DNA of 64,000 nucleotides. It comes from Serratia entomophila. GTDB taxonomy: Bacteria; Pseudomonadota; Gammaproteobacteria; Enterobacterales; Enterobacteriaceae. The position numbers and the translations under genes are program-made. The notes under the pieces are model-generated. The model did not search any database. It was not told the DNA's origin and saw nothing but the letters and a program-made list of their open reading frames with translations. Location of the stretch: positions 3,844,001 through 3,908,000 of the forward strand of contig NZ_CP082787.1 of assembly GCF_021462285.1 (NCBI RefSeq). The letters are read 5' to 3'. This document shows, one piece after another, positions 54,307 to 64,000 of the stretch. Each line of letters opens with the position of its first letter. The first letter of the stretch is position 1.

Positions 54307-55266
54307 TCAGCAGTAGCCGTAGTTCATCAGACGCTGATAACGACGGTTGAGCAACTCTTCGTTGTTCAGGCCGTCGAGATCCTTCAGGTCCGCCAGCAGC
54401 TGCGCCTTCAGCGAAGCGGCCATGGCGGGCACGTCGCGGTGGGCGGAGCCCAAAGGTTCCGGGATCACCGAGTCGATCAGCTTCAGCTCCTTCAGGCGCG
54501 GAGCGATAATGCCCATCGCTTCCGCCGCCAACGGCGCTTTGTCGGCGCTCTTCCACAGGATGGAAGCGCAACCTTCCGGTGAAATCACCGAGTAGGTGCT
54601 GTACTGCAGCATGTTCACTTTGTCGCCCACGCCGATCGCCAACGCGCCGCCGGAGCCGCCTTCGCCGATCACGGTGCAAATCACCGGCACGTTCAGACGC
54701 GACATCTCACGCAGGTTGCGCGCGATGGCTTCAGACTGGCCGCGTTCTTCCGCACCCACGCCCGGGTAAGCGCCAGGGGTGTCGATAAAGGTGATGATCG
54801 GCAGCTTGAAGCGGGAAGCCATTTCCATCAGGCGCAATGCCTTGCGGTAGCCTTCCGGCGCCGGCATGCCGAAGTTGCGACGGATTTTTTCTTTGGTTTC
54901 GCGGCCTTTCTGATGACCAATGATCATCACCGGGCGGCCATCCAGCCGCGCAATGCCGCCGACAATCGCTTTGTCGTCGGCATAGGCGCGATCGCCCGCC
55001 AACTCTTCGAAGTCGGTAAAGATGTGTTTGATATAATCCAGGGTATAAGGACGGCGCGGGTGGCGTGCCAGCTGGGCAATCTGCCAGGCCCCAAGATCGG
55101 CAAAAATCTTGCGCGTCAGCTCAACGCTCTTTTCACGCAGGCGCTGAACCTCTTCGTCCAGATTAATATCTAATTTTTCGTCTTGACGGCTGACTGCGGT
55201 CAGCGAGTCAATTTTCGCTTCCAGCTCTGCAATCGGCTGTTCAAAATCAAGAAAATTCAGACTCAT
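54307..55266 (-). CDS. accA: AccA, acetyl-CoA carboxylase carboxyltransferase alpha subunit
   Basis: A 319-residue alpha subunit of the carboxyltransferase, same length as in E. coli. With AccD it transfers CO2 from biotin to acetyl-CoA, making malonyl-CoA for fatty acid synthesis. Motifs [20 protein letters not shown] and [18 protein letters not shown] form the CoA and carboxylate sites. It follows dnaE after 12 bp, so it can be transcribed from the lpx-dnaE operon. Its terminator is split by the IS element. Confidence 0.97.
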   Translation of the reverse strand: MSLNFLDFEQPIAELEAKIDSLTAVSRQDEKLDINLDEEVQRLREKSVELTRKIFADLGAWQIAQLARHPRRPYTLDYIKHIFTDFEELAGDRAYADDKAIVGGIARLDGRPVMIIGHQKGRETKEKIRRNFGMPAPEGYRKALRLMEMASRFKLPIITFIDTPGAYPGVGAEERGQSEAIARNLREMSRLNVPVICTVIGEGGSGGALAIGVGDKVNMLQYSTYSVISPEGCASILWKSADKAPLAAEAMGIIAPRLKELKLIDSVIPEPLGSAHRDVPAMAASLKAQLLADLKDLDGLNNEELLNRRYQRLMNYGYC

Positions 55267-55278
55267 AACATTCCTATA

Positions 55279-58200
55279 TTAGTCAAATTCCAGTTCCACC
55301 TGCTCATTGCCTACCAACGTCCGCAAGTCTATCAACAAGCGATCGGTGGGCGTTACGCGCCAGGTTGCGCCAAAACGCAGCTTGGCTCGCGCATCTTCCC
55401 GTTGGTAGTAGAGATGCACTGGAATCGTCCCCGAGCGATGGGGTTCCAACGACTGGCGGAGACGGTTCAAAAGCTGGTCATCAATTTGCCTGTCCGTCAG
55501 CGAGATAGCAAGCCCGCGAGCGTATTTTTCACGGGCTTCACTGATGTCCATTACCTCGCGGGCCATCATTTTAAGCCCGCCGCTAAAGTCATCAAAGCTG
55601 ACCTGTCCACTGGCGATCAGGATACGGTCTTTTTCCAACAAATGCTGGTATTTTTCTAACGCTTCGGTGAATAACATCACCTCCAGACGGCCGGAACGGT
55701 CGTCCAGCGTGCAAATGCCGATGCGGTTGCCGCGCTTGGTCACCATCACCCGCGCGGCGACCACCAGCCCGACGGCGGTAGTCATCTTGCCCCGATCCGT
55801 CGGATGCATGTCTTTCAAACGCTGGCCACCGGCGTAGCGTTCGATTTCCTTCAGGTACTGGGTGATCGGGTGGCCGGTGAGGTATAACCCCAGCGTCTCC
55901 CGCTCGCCGTCCAGCACCACCTGCTCCTGCCACCGCGGCACGTTGGCGTAGGATTGCTCCACCTGCTCCGGCGCTTCCGCCAGTACGCCAAACATGTCCA
56001 CCTGGCCGATAGCTTCGGCTTTGGCGTGCTGATCGGCCGCCTTCAGCGCGTCGCCCAATGAGTTCATCAGCGCGGCGCGGTGCGGGCCAAGGCGGTCGAA
56101 CGCCCCGGACATGATCAGCTTTTCCAGAATTCGGCGGTTCAGTTTCTTGATGTCGGAACGCGCGCACAGGTCGAACAGGTCTTTGAAATAGCCCTGTTCG
56201 CCGCTGTTGCGCGCTTCGATGATGGCTTCGATCGGCCCCTCACCCACGCCCTTGATGGCGCCGATGCCGTAGACGATTTCGCCTTCGTCGTTAACGTGGA
56301 AGTGATACTGCCCGCTGTTGATGTCCGGCGGCAGGATTTTCAGCCCCATGCGCCAGCATTCGTCCACCAACCCCACCACTTTATCGGTGTTGTCCATATC
56401 GGCGGTCATTACCGCCGCCATAAACTCGGCCGGGTAGTGCGCCTTCAGCCACAGCGTCTGGTACGACACCAGCGCATAGGCGGCGGAGTGCGATTTGTTG
56501 AAGCCGTAACCGGCGAATTTCTCCACCAGGTCGAAGATTTTGACCGACAGCTCGCCGTCGATGCCGCGCGATTTCGCACCGTCTTCAAAGCCGCCGCGCT
56601 GCTTGGCCATCTCGACCGGGTTCTTCTTGCCCATGGCGCGGCGCAGCATGTCCGCGCCGCCCAGCGTATAGCCGGCCAGCACCTGGGCTATCTGCATCAC
56701 CTGTTCCTGGTACAGGATGATGCCGTAAGTCGGTTCCAGCACCGGTTTGAGCGACTCGTGCTGCCATTGGATATCCGGGTAGGAAATCTCTTCGCGCCCG
56801 TGCTTGCGGTCGATGAAGTTATCCACCATGCCGGACTGCAGCGGGCCGGGGCGGAACAGCGCCACCAGTGCGATCATGTCTTCGAAGCAGTCGGGCTTCA
56901 GGCGTTTGATCAGGTCTTTCATGCCGCGCGATTCAAGCTGGAACACCGCGGTGGTTTCCGAGCGCTGCAGCATGTCGAAGCTTTTCTTGTCATCGAGCGG
57001 GATGGCGGCGATGTCGATCGGCGGCTCGCCGCTCTTGGCGCGGCGGGCGTTGATCATCTCCAGCGCCCAATCGATGATGGTCAGGGTACGCAGGCCAAGG
57101 AAGTCGAACTTCACCAGGCCGGCGTATTCCACGTCGTTCTTGTCGAACTGGGTGACCGGGTGGTGGCCTTCGGCGTCGCAGTACAGCGGCGCAAAGTCGG
57201 TTATCTTGGTCGGCGCGATCACCACGCCCCCGGCGTGTTTACCGGCGTTGCGCGTCACCCCTTCCAGCTTGCGCGCCATGTCGATCAGCGCCTTGACCTC
57301 TTCGTCGGCCTCGTAAATCTCCGGCAGCTGCGGTTCGGCGGCAAAGGCCTTTTCCAGCGTCATGCCCGGATCGGGTGGCACCAGCTTGGATATGCGGTCG
57401 ACAAAGCCATAAGGGTGGCCCAGCACGCGGCCCACGTCGCGGATAACCGCTTTCGCCGCCATGGTGCCGAAGGTGATGATCTGCGAAACCGCTTCACGCC
57501 CGTACATCTCCGCCACGTGCTCGATCACCAGATCGCGCTTTTCCATGCAGAAGTCGACGTCGAAGTCGGGCATCGAGACACGTTCCGGGTTCAGGAAGCG
57601 TTCGAACAGCAGGTCAAACTCCAACGGATCGAGGTCGGTGATTTTCAGCGCATAGGCCACCAGCGAACCGGCGCCGGAGCCGCGGCCCGGGCCAACCGGC
57701 ACGTTGTTGTCCTTCGACCACTGGATGAACTCCATCACGATCAGGAAGTAACCGGGGAAGCCCATCTGGTTGATCACCCTCAGCTCGACGTCCAGACGCT
57801 CGTCGTATTCCGGGCGGCGCTGGGCGCGCACTTCAGGATCGGGGAACAGGAACTCGAGACGCTCTTCCAGCCCTTCCTTCGACTTGAGCACCAGGAAATC
57901 CTCGGTGGTCATATCGCCGGTCGGGAACTGCGGCAGGAAGTATTCGCCCAGGCGAATGGTCACGTTGCAGCGCTTGGCGATCTCTACGCTGTTGAGCAGC
58001 GCTTCCGGAATGTCGGCGAACAGCTCGCACATTTCGTCTTCGCTGCGCATATATTGCTGCGGGCTGTAGTTGCGCGGGCGTTTGGGATCGTCCAGCGTAA
58101 AGCCGTCGTGGATGGCGACGCGGATTTCATGGGCGTCAAAGTCGTCTTCCACCAGGAAACGCACGTCGTTGGTGGCCACCACCGGCAAACCGCGCTCGGT

Positions 58201-58767
58201 GGCTAACGCCACGGCGGCGTGCAGATAGTTTTCTTCGTCCTGCCGGCCGGTGCGGATCAGTTCCAGGTAGTAACTGTCGGGGAAATACTGCTGGTAGAAC
58301 TCCAGGCACTGCTCCACCTGCGGCTGGTTGCCGCGCAGCAGAAACTTGCCGACGTCGCCGTGGCGTGCGCCGGACAGCAGCAGCAGCCCTTCGCGGTGTT
58401 CGATCAGCCAGTCGCGATCGATAATCGGACCGGCGGCGCCGTAGCCGCGCTGGTAGGCGCGGGAAATCAGCAGCGTCAGGTTCTGGTAGCCTTCGTTGTT
58501 GGTCGCCAGCACCGTGAGCTGCGCCAGCTCATCGCCCAGCACCTCGCTTTGCACATGAAAATCCGCGCCGATGATCGGTTTGATCCCGGCGCCGTGCGCG
58601 CTGCCGTAGAACTTGACCAGACCGCACAGGTTGGTGAAGTCGGTGATAGCCAAAGCGGGCATGGCTAAGGCAGCGGCTCTTTTCACCAAAGGTCCAATCT
58701 TGGCCAATCCATCGATCATGGAGTAGTCACTGTGAACGCGAAGGTGAATAAAACGAGGTTCGGCCAT
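55279..58767 (-). CDS. dnaE: DnaE, DNA polymerase III alpha subunit
   Basis: A 1162-residue replicative polymerase subunit (1160 in E. coli). An N-terminal PHP domain ([16 protein letters not shown]) is followed by the polymerase core with the catalytic aspartates in [13 protein letters not shown], then a helix-hairpin-helix and an OB-fold domain near the C-terminus. ATG 58767 gives the family start [16 protein letters not shown]. The opposite strand shows a 708-codon open frame here that is a shadow. Confidence 0.97.
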   Translation of the reverse strand: MAEPRFIHLRVHSDYSMIDGLAKIGPLVKRAAALAMPALAITDFTNLCGLVKFYGSAHGAGIKPIIGADFHVQSEVLGDELAQLTVLATNNEGYQNLTLLISRAYQRGYGAAGPIIDRDWLIEHREGLLLLSGARHGDVGKFLLRGNQPQVEQCLEFYQQYFPDSYYLELIRTGRQDEENYLHAAVALATERGLPVVATNDVRFLVEDDFDAHEIRVAIHDGFTLDDPKRPRNYSPQQYMRSEDEMCELFADIPEALLNSVEIAKRCNVTIRLGEYFLPQFPTGDMTTEDFLVLKSKEGLEERLEFLFPDPEVRAQRRPEYDERLDVELRVINQMGFPGYFLIVMEFIQWSKDNNVPVGPGRGSGAGSLVAYALKITDLDPLEFDLLFERFLNPERVSMPDFDVDFCMEKRDLVIEHVAEMYGREAVSQIITFGTMAAKAVIRDVGRVLGHPYGFVDRISKLVPPDPGMTLEKAFAAEPQLPEIYEADEEVKALIDMARKLEGVTRNAGKHAGGVVIAPTKITDFAPLYCDAEGHHPVTQFDKNDVEYAGLVKFDFLGLRTLTIIDWALEMINARRAKSGEPPIDIAAIPLDDKKSFDMLQRSETTAVFQLESRGMKDLIKRLKPDCFEDMIALVALFRPGPLQSGMVDNFIDRKHGREEISYPDIQWQHESLKPVLEPTYGIILYQEQVMQIAQVLAGYTLGGADMLRRAMGKKNPVEMAKQRGGFEDGAKSRGIDGELSVKIFDLVEKFAGYGFNKSHSAAYALVSYQTLWLKAHYPAEFMAAVMTADMDNTDKVVGLVDECWRMGLKILPPDINSGQYHFHVNDEGEIVYGIGAIKGVGEGPIEAIIEARNSGEQGYFKDLFDLCARSDIKKLNRRILEKLIMSGAFDRLGPHRAALMNSLGDALKAADQHAKAEAIGQVDMFGVLAEAPEQVEQSYANVPRWQEQVVLDGERETLGLYLTGHPITQYLKEIERYAGGQRLKDMHPTDRGKMTTAVGLVVAARVMVTKRGNRIGICTLDDRSGRLEVMLFTEALEKYQHLLEKDRILIASGQVSFDDFSGGLKMMAREVMDISEAREKYARGLAISLTDRQIDDQLLNRLRQSLEPHRSGTIPVHLYYQREDARAKLRFGATWRVTPTDRLLIDLRTLVGNEQVELEFD

Positions 58768-58852
58768 ATCCAGATACCTGAATGAAGGGGCTCGGCGCAC
58801 CGAGCCCGGGTTAACTCTATCGCATTTCAGCCCGGGCGGCCGGGCCGGCGAA

Positions 58853-59446
58853 TTACGGCGCCAGCGCCCTTCTCACCGGCGCAAAGCTGCGGCGGTGATG
58901 CTCGGTGGCCCCCAGCGCGGCCAGCCGCTCCAGATGAAACGGGGTCGGGTAGCCCTTATGCTGGGCAAAACCGTAGTCCGGGAAAGCGCGATCCAGCTCG
59001 GTCATTTCGCGATCGCGCGTGACCTTGGCCAGAATCGACGCAGCGCTGATTTCCGCCACGCGGCTGTCGCCCTTCACCACCGCCTGCGAACGCATCGGCA
59101 GCTTCGGGCAGCGGTTACCGTCGATTAAAACCATGTCCGGCGCAATATGCAACCCGGCCACCGCACGCTGCATCGCCAACATGGTGGCATGCAGGATGTT
59201 CAATTGGTCGATTTCTTCCGGTTCGGCGCGCCCCAGGCTCCAGGAGAGCGCCTTGGCGACAATTTCGTCATACAGCGCCAGGCGGCGCTTTTCGCTGAGC
59301 TTTTTCGAATCCGCCAGGCCGACAATCGGCTGAGCCGGATCGAGGATCACCGCGGCGGTCACCACCGCGCCAACCAAAGGGCCGCGGCCCACTTCATCCA
59401 CGCCGGCAATCAGCGTTGCGGCGGGATAGATAAAGGGTTCAATCAT
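58853..59446 (-). CDS. rnhB: RnhB, ribonuclease HII
   Basis: A 197-residue enzyme that cuts the RNA strand of RNA-DNA hybrids and starts removal of single ribonucleotides from DNA. The catalytic D17-E18 pair is in [13 protein letters not shown]; further acidic residues are in LIDGNRCP and [12 protein letters not shown]. It overlaps lpxB by 4 bp and lies about 85 bp before dnaE, matching the E. coli cluster. Confidence 0.97.
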   Translation of the reverse strand: MIEPFIYPAATLIAGVDEVGRGPLVGAVVTAAVILDPAQPIVGLADSKKLSEKRRLALYDEIVAKALSWSLGRAEPEEIDQLNILHATMLAMQRAVAGLHIAPDMVLIDGNRCPKLPMRSQAVVKGDSRVAEISAASILAKVTRDREMTELDRAFPDYGFAQHKGYPTPFHLERLAALGATEHHRRSFAPVRRALAP

Positions 59447-60591
59447 GCTTTCGCCAGCTCCAACACAGCCTGAGCGGCCTGTTCATCAGCACCGCAACGG
59501 ATGCTTTGGTGCAAGGTAAGGAAGGTTTGCTTCAGCGCTTCGGTCTGCGGGCTCTCTTCCAACAGCGGCATCAGCGCAGCGGCCAGTTTGTCCGGCACGC
59601 AGTCGTGCTGCAGCAGCTCGGTGACGATTTCCCGGCCCGCCAACAGGTTGGGCAACGATACATAAGGCGTCTTCACCAGGCGCTGCGCCAACCAGAAGGT
59701 AAAGGGCTTCATGCGGTACCCCACCACCATCGGGCATTTGGCCAGCATGCACTCCAGCGCCGCGGTGCCCGACGCCAGCAACGCCGCGTCGCTGGCCACC
59801 ATCGCCTCGCGCCCCTGCCCGTTCAGCAGGTGGACAGTCAGCTCCGGCGCCACTTCAGCCTTGATGCGTTCAAACTGCTCGCGCCGCTTGGCGTTAACCA
59901 GCGGCACCACCACCTCCAGATCCGGGTAGCGGGTGCGCAGCAGCTGCGCGGTTTTCAGGAAATCGGCGCTCAGCATCTCGACTTCGGCGCCGCGGCTGCC
60001 CGGCAACAGGGCCAGACAGCGCGCCTGCGGATCGATGCCCAGCGTTGCGCGCGCCGCCAGCCTGTCAGGCTGCAGCGGCATGGCGTCCGCCATGGTGTGG
60101 CCGATAAACCGGCACGGAACGTTGAAACGATCGTAAAACGCTTTTTCGAAAGGGAGAAAGGCCAGCACCAGGTCGGTGGCTTTGCCAATTTTGAAAACGC
60201 GCTTCTGACGCCAGGCCCAAACCGACGGGCTGACATAGTGGATGGTGCGAATGCCGCGCTGCTTGAGGCGGCCTTCCAGCGTGATGTTGAAGTCCGGCGC
60301 GTCGATACCGACAAACACGTCCGGCTTCAGATCGCTGAAGCGGCGGGTGAGATCCTTGCGGATCTTCAACAGGCGTGGCAGGCGTTCGAGCACTTCCACC
60401 ACGCCCATGACCGCCAGCTCTTCCATTTCGTACCAGGCTTCGCAGCCTTCGGCCTGCATCAGCGGGCCGGCGACGCCAACGAAACGCGCTTCGGGGATCT
60501 GCGCCTTGAGCGCGCGGATCAAACCGGCGCCGAGAATGTCACCGGAGGTTTCTCCGGCGACCAATCCGATAGTCAATGGACGATTCGACAT
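59443..60591 (-). CDS. lpxB: LpxB, lipid-A-disaccharide synthase
   Basis: A 382-residue GT19 glycosyltransferase at the inner membrane that joins UDP-2,3-diacylglucosamine and lipid X to make the lipid A disaccharide. Typical motifs are [17 protein letters not shown] at the N-terminus, [10 protein letters not shown] and [17 protein letters not shown] 60591 is 3 bp after the lpxA stop. The length matches E. coli. Confidence 0.97.
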   Translation of the reverse strand: MSNRPLTIGLVAGETSGDILGAGLIRALKAQIPEARFVGVAGPLMQAEGCEAWYEMEELAVMGVVEVLERLPRLLKIRKDLTRRFSDLKPDVFVGIDAPDFNITLEGRLKQRGIRTIHYVSPSVWAWRQKRVFKIGKATDLVLAFLPFEKAFYDRFNVPCRFIGHTMADAMPLQPDRLAARATLGIDPQARCLALLPGSRGAEVEMLSADFLKTAQLLRTRYPDLEVVVPLVNAKRREQFERIKAEVAPELTVHLLNGQGREAMVASDAALLASGTAALECMLAKCPMVVGYRMKPFTFWLAQRLVKTPYVSLPNLLAGREIVTELLQHDCVPDKLAAALMPLLEESPQTEALKQTFLTLHQSIRCGADEQAAQAVLELAKA

Positions 60592-60594
60592 AAC

Positions 60595-61383
60595 TCAGCG
60601 AATGATGCCGCGGGTGGAACGGGTGAAGAAATCGAGGTACAGCTGCACCACCGGCTGCTCTTTAGCCAGGGCTTCGATTTCCGCTTTCGCTTCATCCAGC
60701 GTTTTCTCGCTGCGATACAGGATCTTGTAGGCGTTACGGATCGCCTGCATTTCATCCTTGTCAAAACCGCGGCGCTTCAGGCCGATCGCATTGACGCCGA
60801 ACGGCGTCGCGTGGTTGCCCTGCGCGATGACGAAAGGAGGCACGTCCTGAGCGACGCCGGAACAACCGCCTACCATCACATGCGCACCGATAATGCAGAA
60901 CTGGTGGATCGCCGTCATGCCGCCGATGATGGCGTGATCGTCGATTTCCACGTGTCCACCGAGCGTAGCGTTGTTGGCCAGCACGCAGGCGTTGCCCACC
61001 ACGCAGTCATGCCCGATATGCGTATTGACCATCAGCAGGTTATCGTTACCCACTTTGGTCAGGCCGGTGCCCTGCGCGGTGCCGCGGTGAATGGTGACGC
61101 TTTCGCGGATGCGGTTGCGATCGCCTACTTCAACGCGCGTCGGTTCGCCCGCGTATTTCAGATCCTGGTTCACTTCACCGATGGAGGCGAACTGATAAAT
61201 CTGGTTATCGCAGCCAATCTTGGTAATGCCGTTCACCACCACGTGGGACTTCAGCACCGTGCCGGCGCCGATTTCCACCTGGGAGCCGACGTAGCAGAAA
61301 GGGCCGATGTGCACGTTGGCGCCGATCACGGCGCCTTCTTCGACTATCGCGCTAGGATGGATAAAGGCGGTTTGGTCAATCAC
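60595..61383 (-). CDS. lpxA: LpxA, UDP-N-acetylglucosamine acyltransferase
   Basis: A 262-residue left-handed beta-helix enzyme with many hexapeptide repeats, performing the first step of lipid A synthesis with (R)-3-hydroxymyristoyl-ACP. The catalytic base corresponds to H125 in [11 protein letters not shown]. The length is the same as in E. coli. It follows fabZ after 3 bp. Confidence 0.97.
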   Translation of the reverse strand: MIDQTAFIHPSAIVEEGAVIGANVHIGPFCYVGSQVEIGAGTVLKSHVVVNGITKIGCDNQIYQFASIGEVNQDLKYAGEPTRVEVGDRNRIRESVTIHRGTAQGTGLTKVGNDNLLMVNTHIGHDCVVGNACVLANNATLGGHVEIDDHAIIGGMTAIHQFCIIGAHVMVGGCSGVAQDVPPFVIAQGNHATPFGVNAIGLKRRGFDKDEMQAIRNAYKILYRSEKTLDEAKAEIEALAKEQPVVQLYLDFFTRSTRGIIR

Positions 61384-61386
61384 GGA

Positions 61387-61842
61387 TTAAGCCTCCCGGC
61401 TGCGGGCACACATCATGGTTGCTTCGCAGACAATTTTACCGTCAACGGTCGCCACGCCCTTGAAGCGCGTCAGGCCACGGCGGGTTTTCTCAAAGGTGAC
61501 TTCCATGATCATCTGATCGCCTGGCACTACCGGGCGCTTGAAGCGGGCTTCATCGATGCCGGCAAAATAGTACAATTCGCCCGGCTCCAGTTTACCGACG
61601 CTTTTAAACGCCAGGATACCGGTAGCTTGCGCCATGGCTTCCAGAATCAATACGCCTGGGAAAATCGGTTTACCAGGGAAATGCCCCTGGAAAAACGGCT
61701 CATTCACAGATACGTTCTTCACCGCACGCAGATATTTGTGCTCTTCAAACTCGAGGACGCGGTCGACCAGCAAGAATGGGTAACGGTGAGGAAGCAGCTC
61801 CAAAATTTCTGCAATATCCAGAGTATGAGTGTCAGTAGTCAA
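61387..61842 (-). CDS. fabZ: FabZ, 3-hydroxyacyl-ACP dehydratase
   Basis: A 151-residue hot-dog fold dehydratase, the same length as E. coli FabZ. The active-site His54 is in [14 protein letters not shown] and the acidic partner E68 in LILEAM. It makes trans-2-enoyl-ACP in fatty acid elongation and draws on the same pool as LpxA and LpxD. It starts at TTG 61842, supported by the family N-terminus MTTDTHTL and an AGGAAG ribosome site; the frame upstream is not conserved. Confidence 0.95.
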   Translation of the reverse strand: MTTDTHTLDIAEILELLPHRYPFLLVDRVLEFEEHKYLRAVKNVSVNEPFFQGHFPGKPIFPGVLILEAMAQATGILAFKSVGKLEPGELYYFAGIDEARFKRPVVPGDQMIMEVTFEKTRRGLTRFKGVATVDGKIVCEATMMCARSREA

Positions 61843-62004
61843 AATACTCTTCCTGTCTCTAAAAACTGATGGCATCAACAACACGGCCTGCGCTGCCCCC
61901 AATAAGGAGGAAGTCATGCAGGCCGCAAATTAACAACTCTTTGCGCTTTTGGTCTCATGACCAACGCGTTTCGTTTTGTACCCAGCGTAGCGGGCGGGCA
62001 ATGA

Positions 62005-63027
62005 CTAGTCTTTTCCGACTTTTCGTTCGACAGCTTTTAAGCGTTTGCTAATCTCATCGATATTCATCACCAACGCAGCGGTTTTACGCCAAACCTTGTT
62101 GGGTTGTAACGGAATGCCCGAAGAGTATACCCCAGGTTCGGTGATTGGTCGCATAACCATTCCCATTCCGGTAACAACAACCTTGTCGGCGATTTCCATG
62201 TGACCATTGATCACGCTGGCTCCGCCGATCTGGCAGTAGCGGCCGATTTTCAGGCTGCCCGCCATGATCACACCGCCGGCGACGGCAGTATTGTCGCCAA
62301 TCACGACGTTATGTGCAATCTGGCATTGGTTGTCGATGATAACACCATTCCCGATCTGGGTGTTATCCAACGCGCCGCGGTCGATGGTGGTGCAAGCGCC
62401 GATCTCGACGCGATCGCCGATAATCACCGTGCCCAGCTGAGGGATTTTGATCCACTCGCCGCGTTCGTTGGCATAGCCGAAACCGTCGGCGCCGATAACG
62501 GTGCCGGACTGGATCAGGCAGCGCTGGCCGATCTCGACTTCATGATAAATAGTGACGTTCGCCCACAGGCGCGAACCTGCGCCAATGCGTGCGCGTTTGC
62601 CGACAAAGCAGCCCGGGCCGATAACCACGTTATCGCCAAGCACTGCGCCTGACTCGATCACCGCATTCGCGCCAACGGCGACGTTCTGCCCAAGCCGCGC
62701 TTCAGGGGAAATGACCGCGCTTGGCGCGATATCCTGGGCGGGGGCCGGCGTGGTATCCATCAGCTGCGCCATGCGCGCGTAGGTCAGGTAAGGGTTTTTA
62801 ACCACCAGCGCCGCAGAACGGCAGTGTGGTAAATCCGCCTCGGTGAGCACCACGGCGCTCGCCTGGCAGGATGCCAGCTGCTCTTGATAGCGGCTGTTTG
62901 ACAAAAACGTGATTTGGCCAGCCTGTGCCGAATGCATAGAAGCAATGCCGGTGATGACGAGATCGCCATCACCGTGCAATTGTGCATCCAACTGCTGCGC
63001 TAAATCAGCCAGTCGAATTGAAAGCAT
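62005..63027 (-). CDS. lpxD: LpxD, UDP-3-O-(3-hydroxymyristoyl)glucosamine N-acyltransferase
   Basis: A 340-residue enzyme, third step of lipid A synthesis. An N-terminal uridine-binding domain is followed by a left-handed beta-helix rich in hexapeptide repeats (for example [19 protein letters not shown]) with the catalytic histidine region [16 protein letters not shown], and a C-terminal helix. It lies 3 bp after skp. The gap of 162 bp to fabZ has no gene. Confidence 0.97.
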   Translation of the reverse strand: MLSIRLADLAQQLDAQLHGDGDLVITGIASMHSAQAGQITFLSNSRYQEQLASCQASAVVLTEADLPHCRSAALVVKNPYLTYARMAQLMDTTPAPAQDIAPSAVISPEARLGQNVAVGANAVIESGAVLGDNVVIGPGCFVGKRARIGAGSRLWANVTIYHEVEIGQRCLIQSGTVIGADGFGYANERGEWIKIPQLGTVIIGDRVEIGACTTIDRGALDNTQIGNGVIIDNQCQIAHNVVIGDNTAVAGGVIMAGSLKIGRYCQIGGASVINGHMEIADKVVVTGMGMVMRPITEPGVYSSGIPLQPNKVWRKTAALVMNIDEISKRLKAVERKVGKD

Positions 63028-63030
63028 GTG

Positions 63031-63528
63031 TTATTTAACCTGTTTCAGCACGTCAGCAGTGATGTCCTTGGAAGAACCTGCGTAGGCAACGGCGTTAGCG
63101 TCGATCACTACGTCATAGCCTTCTTTGCTGGCAACAGATTTCACAGCGTCCTGAATACGGCTCAGGATTTTGTTACGCTCTTCCATCTGGCGACGACGGT
63201 TGTCCTGCTCGAAAGCCTGCGCTTTCTGAGAGAACTGCTCGCGCTGCGCCATCACGTCTTTTTCCAACTTGCTGCGATCGCTGGCTTTCATGGTAGCGCC
63301 ATCACGCTGCAGACGCTGCATTTTGGTCTGAAGGCTACGTTCCATATTCTGGAGTTCGCCCGCACGGCCTTTAAACTCGTTTTCCAGCTGTTTAGCGACG
63401 GCTTCACGTGCTGGCAACTGTTGGAAAATGCTGGAGACGTTAACGACAGCGATGTTATCTGCTGCCTGAACGCCAGCTGAAGCAGCCATTGCTAAACCGA
63501 GGCCTGCGGCACACAACCACTTTTTCAC
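63031..63528 (-). CDS. skp: Skp (OmpH), periplasmic chaperone
   Basis: A 165-residue periplasmic chaperone for outer-membrane proteins. The signal peptide is residues 1-22 ([17 protein letters not shown] then AGVQA). The mature protein has a long charged helical hairpin (about 45-120) that forms the tentacles of the trimer, and the family C-terminus ADVLKQVK. It starts at GTG 63528 with AAGGAG about 7 nt upstream, as in E. coli; the upstream frame is not used. It lies between bamA and lpxD. Confidence 0.95.
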   Translation of the reverse strand: MKKWLCAAGLGLAMAASAGVQAADNIAVVNVSSIFQQLPAREAVAKQLENEFKGRAGELQNMERSLQTKMQRLQRDGATMKASDRSKLEKDVMAQREQFSQKAQAFEQDNRRRQMEERNKILSRIQDAVKSVASKEGYDVVIDANAVAYAGSSKDITADVLKQVK

Positions 63529-63684
63529 TATAAACTCCTTACCATCACCCATTTGTGTCACATGACACTGAAGTACACAATCTGCCAGACTTAAGCCGCT
63601 AAACAATGAGAATCATCTCCCTCTGCAGCGCGGCGCCTGGCATTTGCGATTCTAAATAACTGTTCTGCCCAGAGGCCGGACCCG

Positions 63685-64000
63685 TTACCAGGTCTTACCA
63701 ATGTTAAACTGGAACTGCTCGGACTTGTCGCCATCGTACTTCTTGAGCGGGTTGGCGTAAGAGAACACCAACGGCCCCAACGGCGACATCCACTGCAACG
63801 CGACACCGGCGGAAACGCGGATGTTGCTCGCCTTGCTGTAGTCAGGCACATCATACATGCGCGTCTGATCGGTATTTTCCCATTTGGTATCCCAAACGGT
63901 ACCCGCATCCATAAACAGCGAAGTACGCACCGAGTTGGCGTATTTCTCGCTGATAAACGGCGTCGGGGTGATCAGCTCCAGGCTGGCGACGGCCATGGCG
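63685..64000 (-). CDS. bamA: BamA, outer-membrane assembly factor, C-terminal fragment
   Basis: The last 105 codons of bamA, running off the right edge of the window. The fragment covers the final strands of the beta-barrel: [35 protein letters not shown] and the terminal FQFNIGKTW with the C-terminal aromatic residue used in barrel closure. BamA is the core of the machine that inserts outer-membrane proteins; skp follows about 155 bp downstream. Confidence 0.95.
   Translation of the reverse strand, partial: AMAVASLELITPTPFISEKYANSVRTSLFMDAGTVWDTKWENTDQTRMYDVPDYSKASNIRVSAGVALQWMSPLGPLVFSYANPLKKYDGDKSEQFQFNIGKTW

Noticed and set aside
56080..58206. Plus-strand open frame of 708 codons opposite dnaE
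   Set aside because: Antisense to a clear dnaE; composition is that of a shadow frame (Q, H, R, V rich), with no ribosome site or family match.
59506..61869. Plus-strand open frame of 787 codons opposite lpxB and lpxA
   Set aside because: Runs across several real genes on the other strand without regard to their borders, with shadow-like composition.

Overview
The window is about 64 kb of the chromosome of a GC-rich enterobacterium. Gene order and protein similarity recall the Escherichia coli chromosome, but the high GC content, the extra genes and the way two conserved blocks are joined fit Serratia (S. marcescens group) best. That assignment is an inference from memory, not a database result. 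Nearly everything is core metabolism. I see no CRISPR array, prophage, toxin-antitoxin pair or anti-phage island, and I do not claim an undescribed system.

Layout. (1) 1-4.7 kb: start of a MocR-type regulator divergent from an AhpD-like gene, then nrdHIEF (class Ib ribonucleotide reductase) behind two tandem NrdR-box-like sites. (2) 4.7-13.1 kb: an accessory block absent between nrdF and proV in E. coli: DUF1289 protein, SDR/LysR pair, secreted metallo-beta-lactamase-fold hydrolase, patatin, and a 2-hydroxycarboxylate transporter divergent from a CitA/DcuS-type two-component system. (3) 13.4-25.1 kb: proVWX (osmoprotectant uptake), a LysR/MFS pair (intact YgaY homologue), ygaZH (branched-chain amino acid exporter), and mprA-OMF-emrA-emrB, a drug pump operon with its own outer-membrane channel. 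(4) 25.2-33.6 kb: yfiF, trxC, tapT(yfiP), pat(yfiQ), pssA, yfiM, kgtP, in E. coli order.

(5) 33.7-39.7 kb: a complete leftward rRNA operon: P1 and P2 promoters, boxA, 16S, tRNA-Ile(GAT), tRNA-Ala(TGC), 23S, 5S and two terminators. (6) 39.7-50.6 kb: gmhB, metNIQ with MetJ operators, rcsF, trmO, proS, nlpE, arfB, yaeQ, yaeP, rof, a small cytochrome c, tilS and yaeR. (7) 50.6-64 kb: ldcC, an IS4-family element, accA, dnaE, rnhB, lpxB, lpxA, fabZ, lpxD, skp and the 3' end of bamA. This last stretch is the classical envelope/lipid A/fatty acid/replication cluster, transcribed leftwards.

Most interesting points: the rRNA operon joins two neighbourhoods that in E. coli flank two different rRNA operons (kgtP side of rrnG, gmhB side of rrnH), so it marks a rearrangement breakpoint between the lineages. 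The IS4-family element sits in the loop of the accA terminator, splitting its two arms, and carries a terminator-like hairpin that also covers its own ribosome binding site. The emr operon has gained an outer-membrane factor gene. Two groups of 9-bp phased repeats lie between the 2-hydroxycarboxylate transporter and its two-component system. A cytochrome c gene is translationally coupled to tilS.
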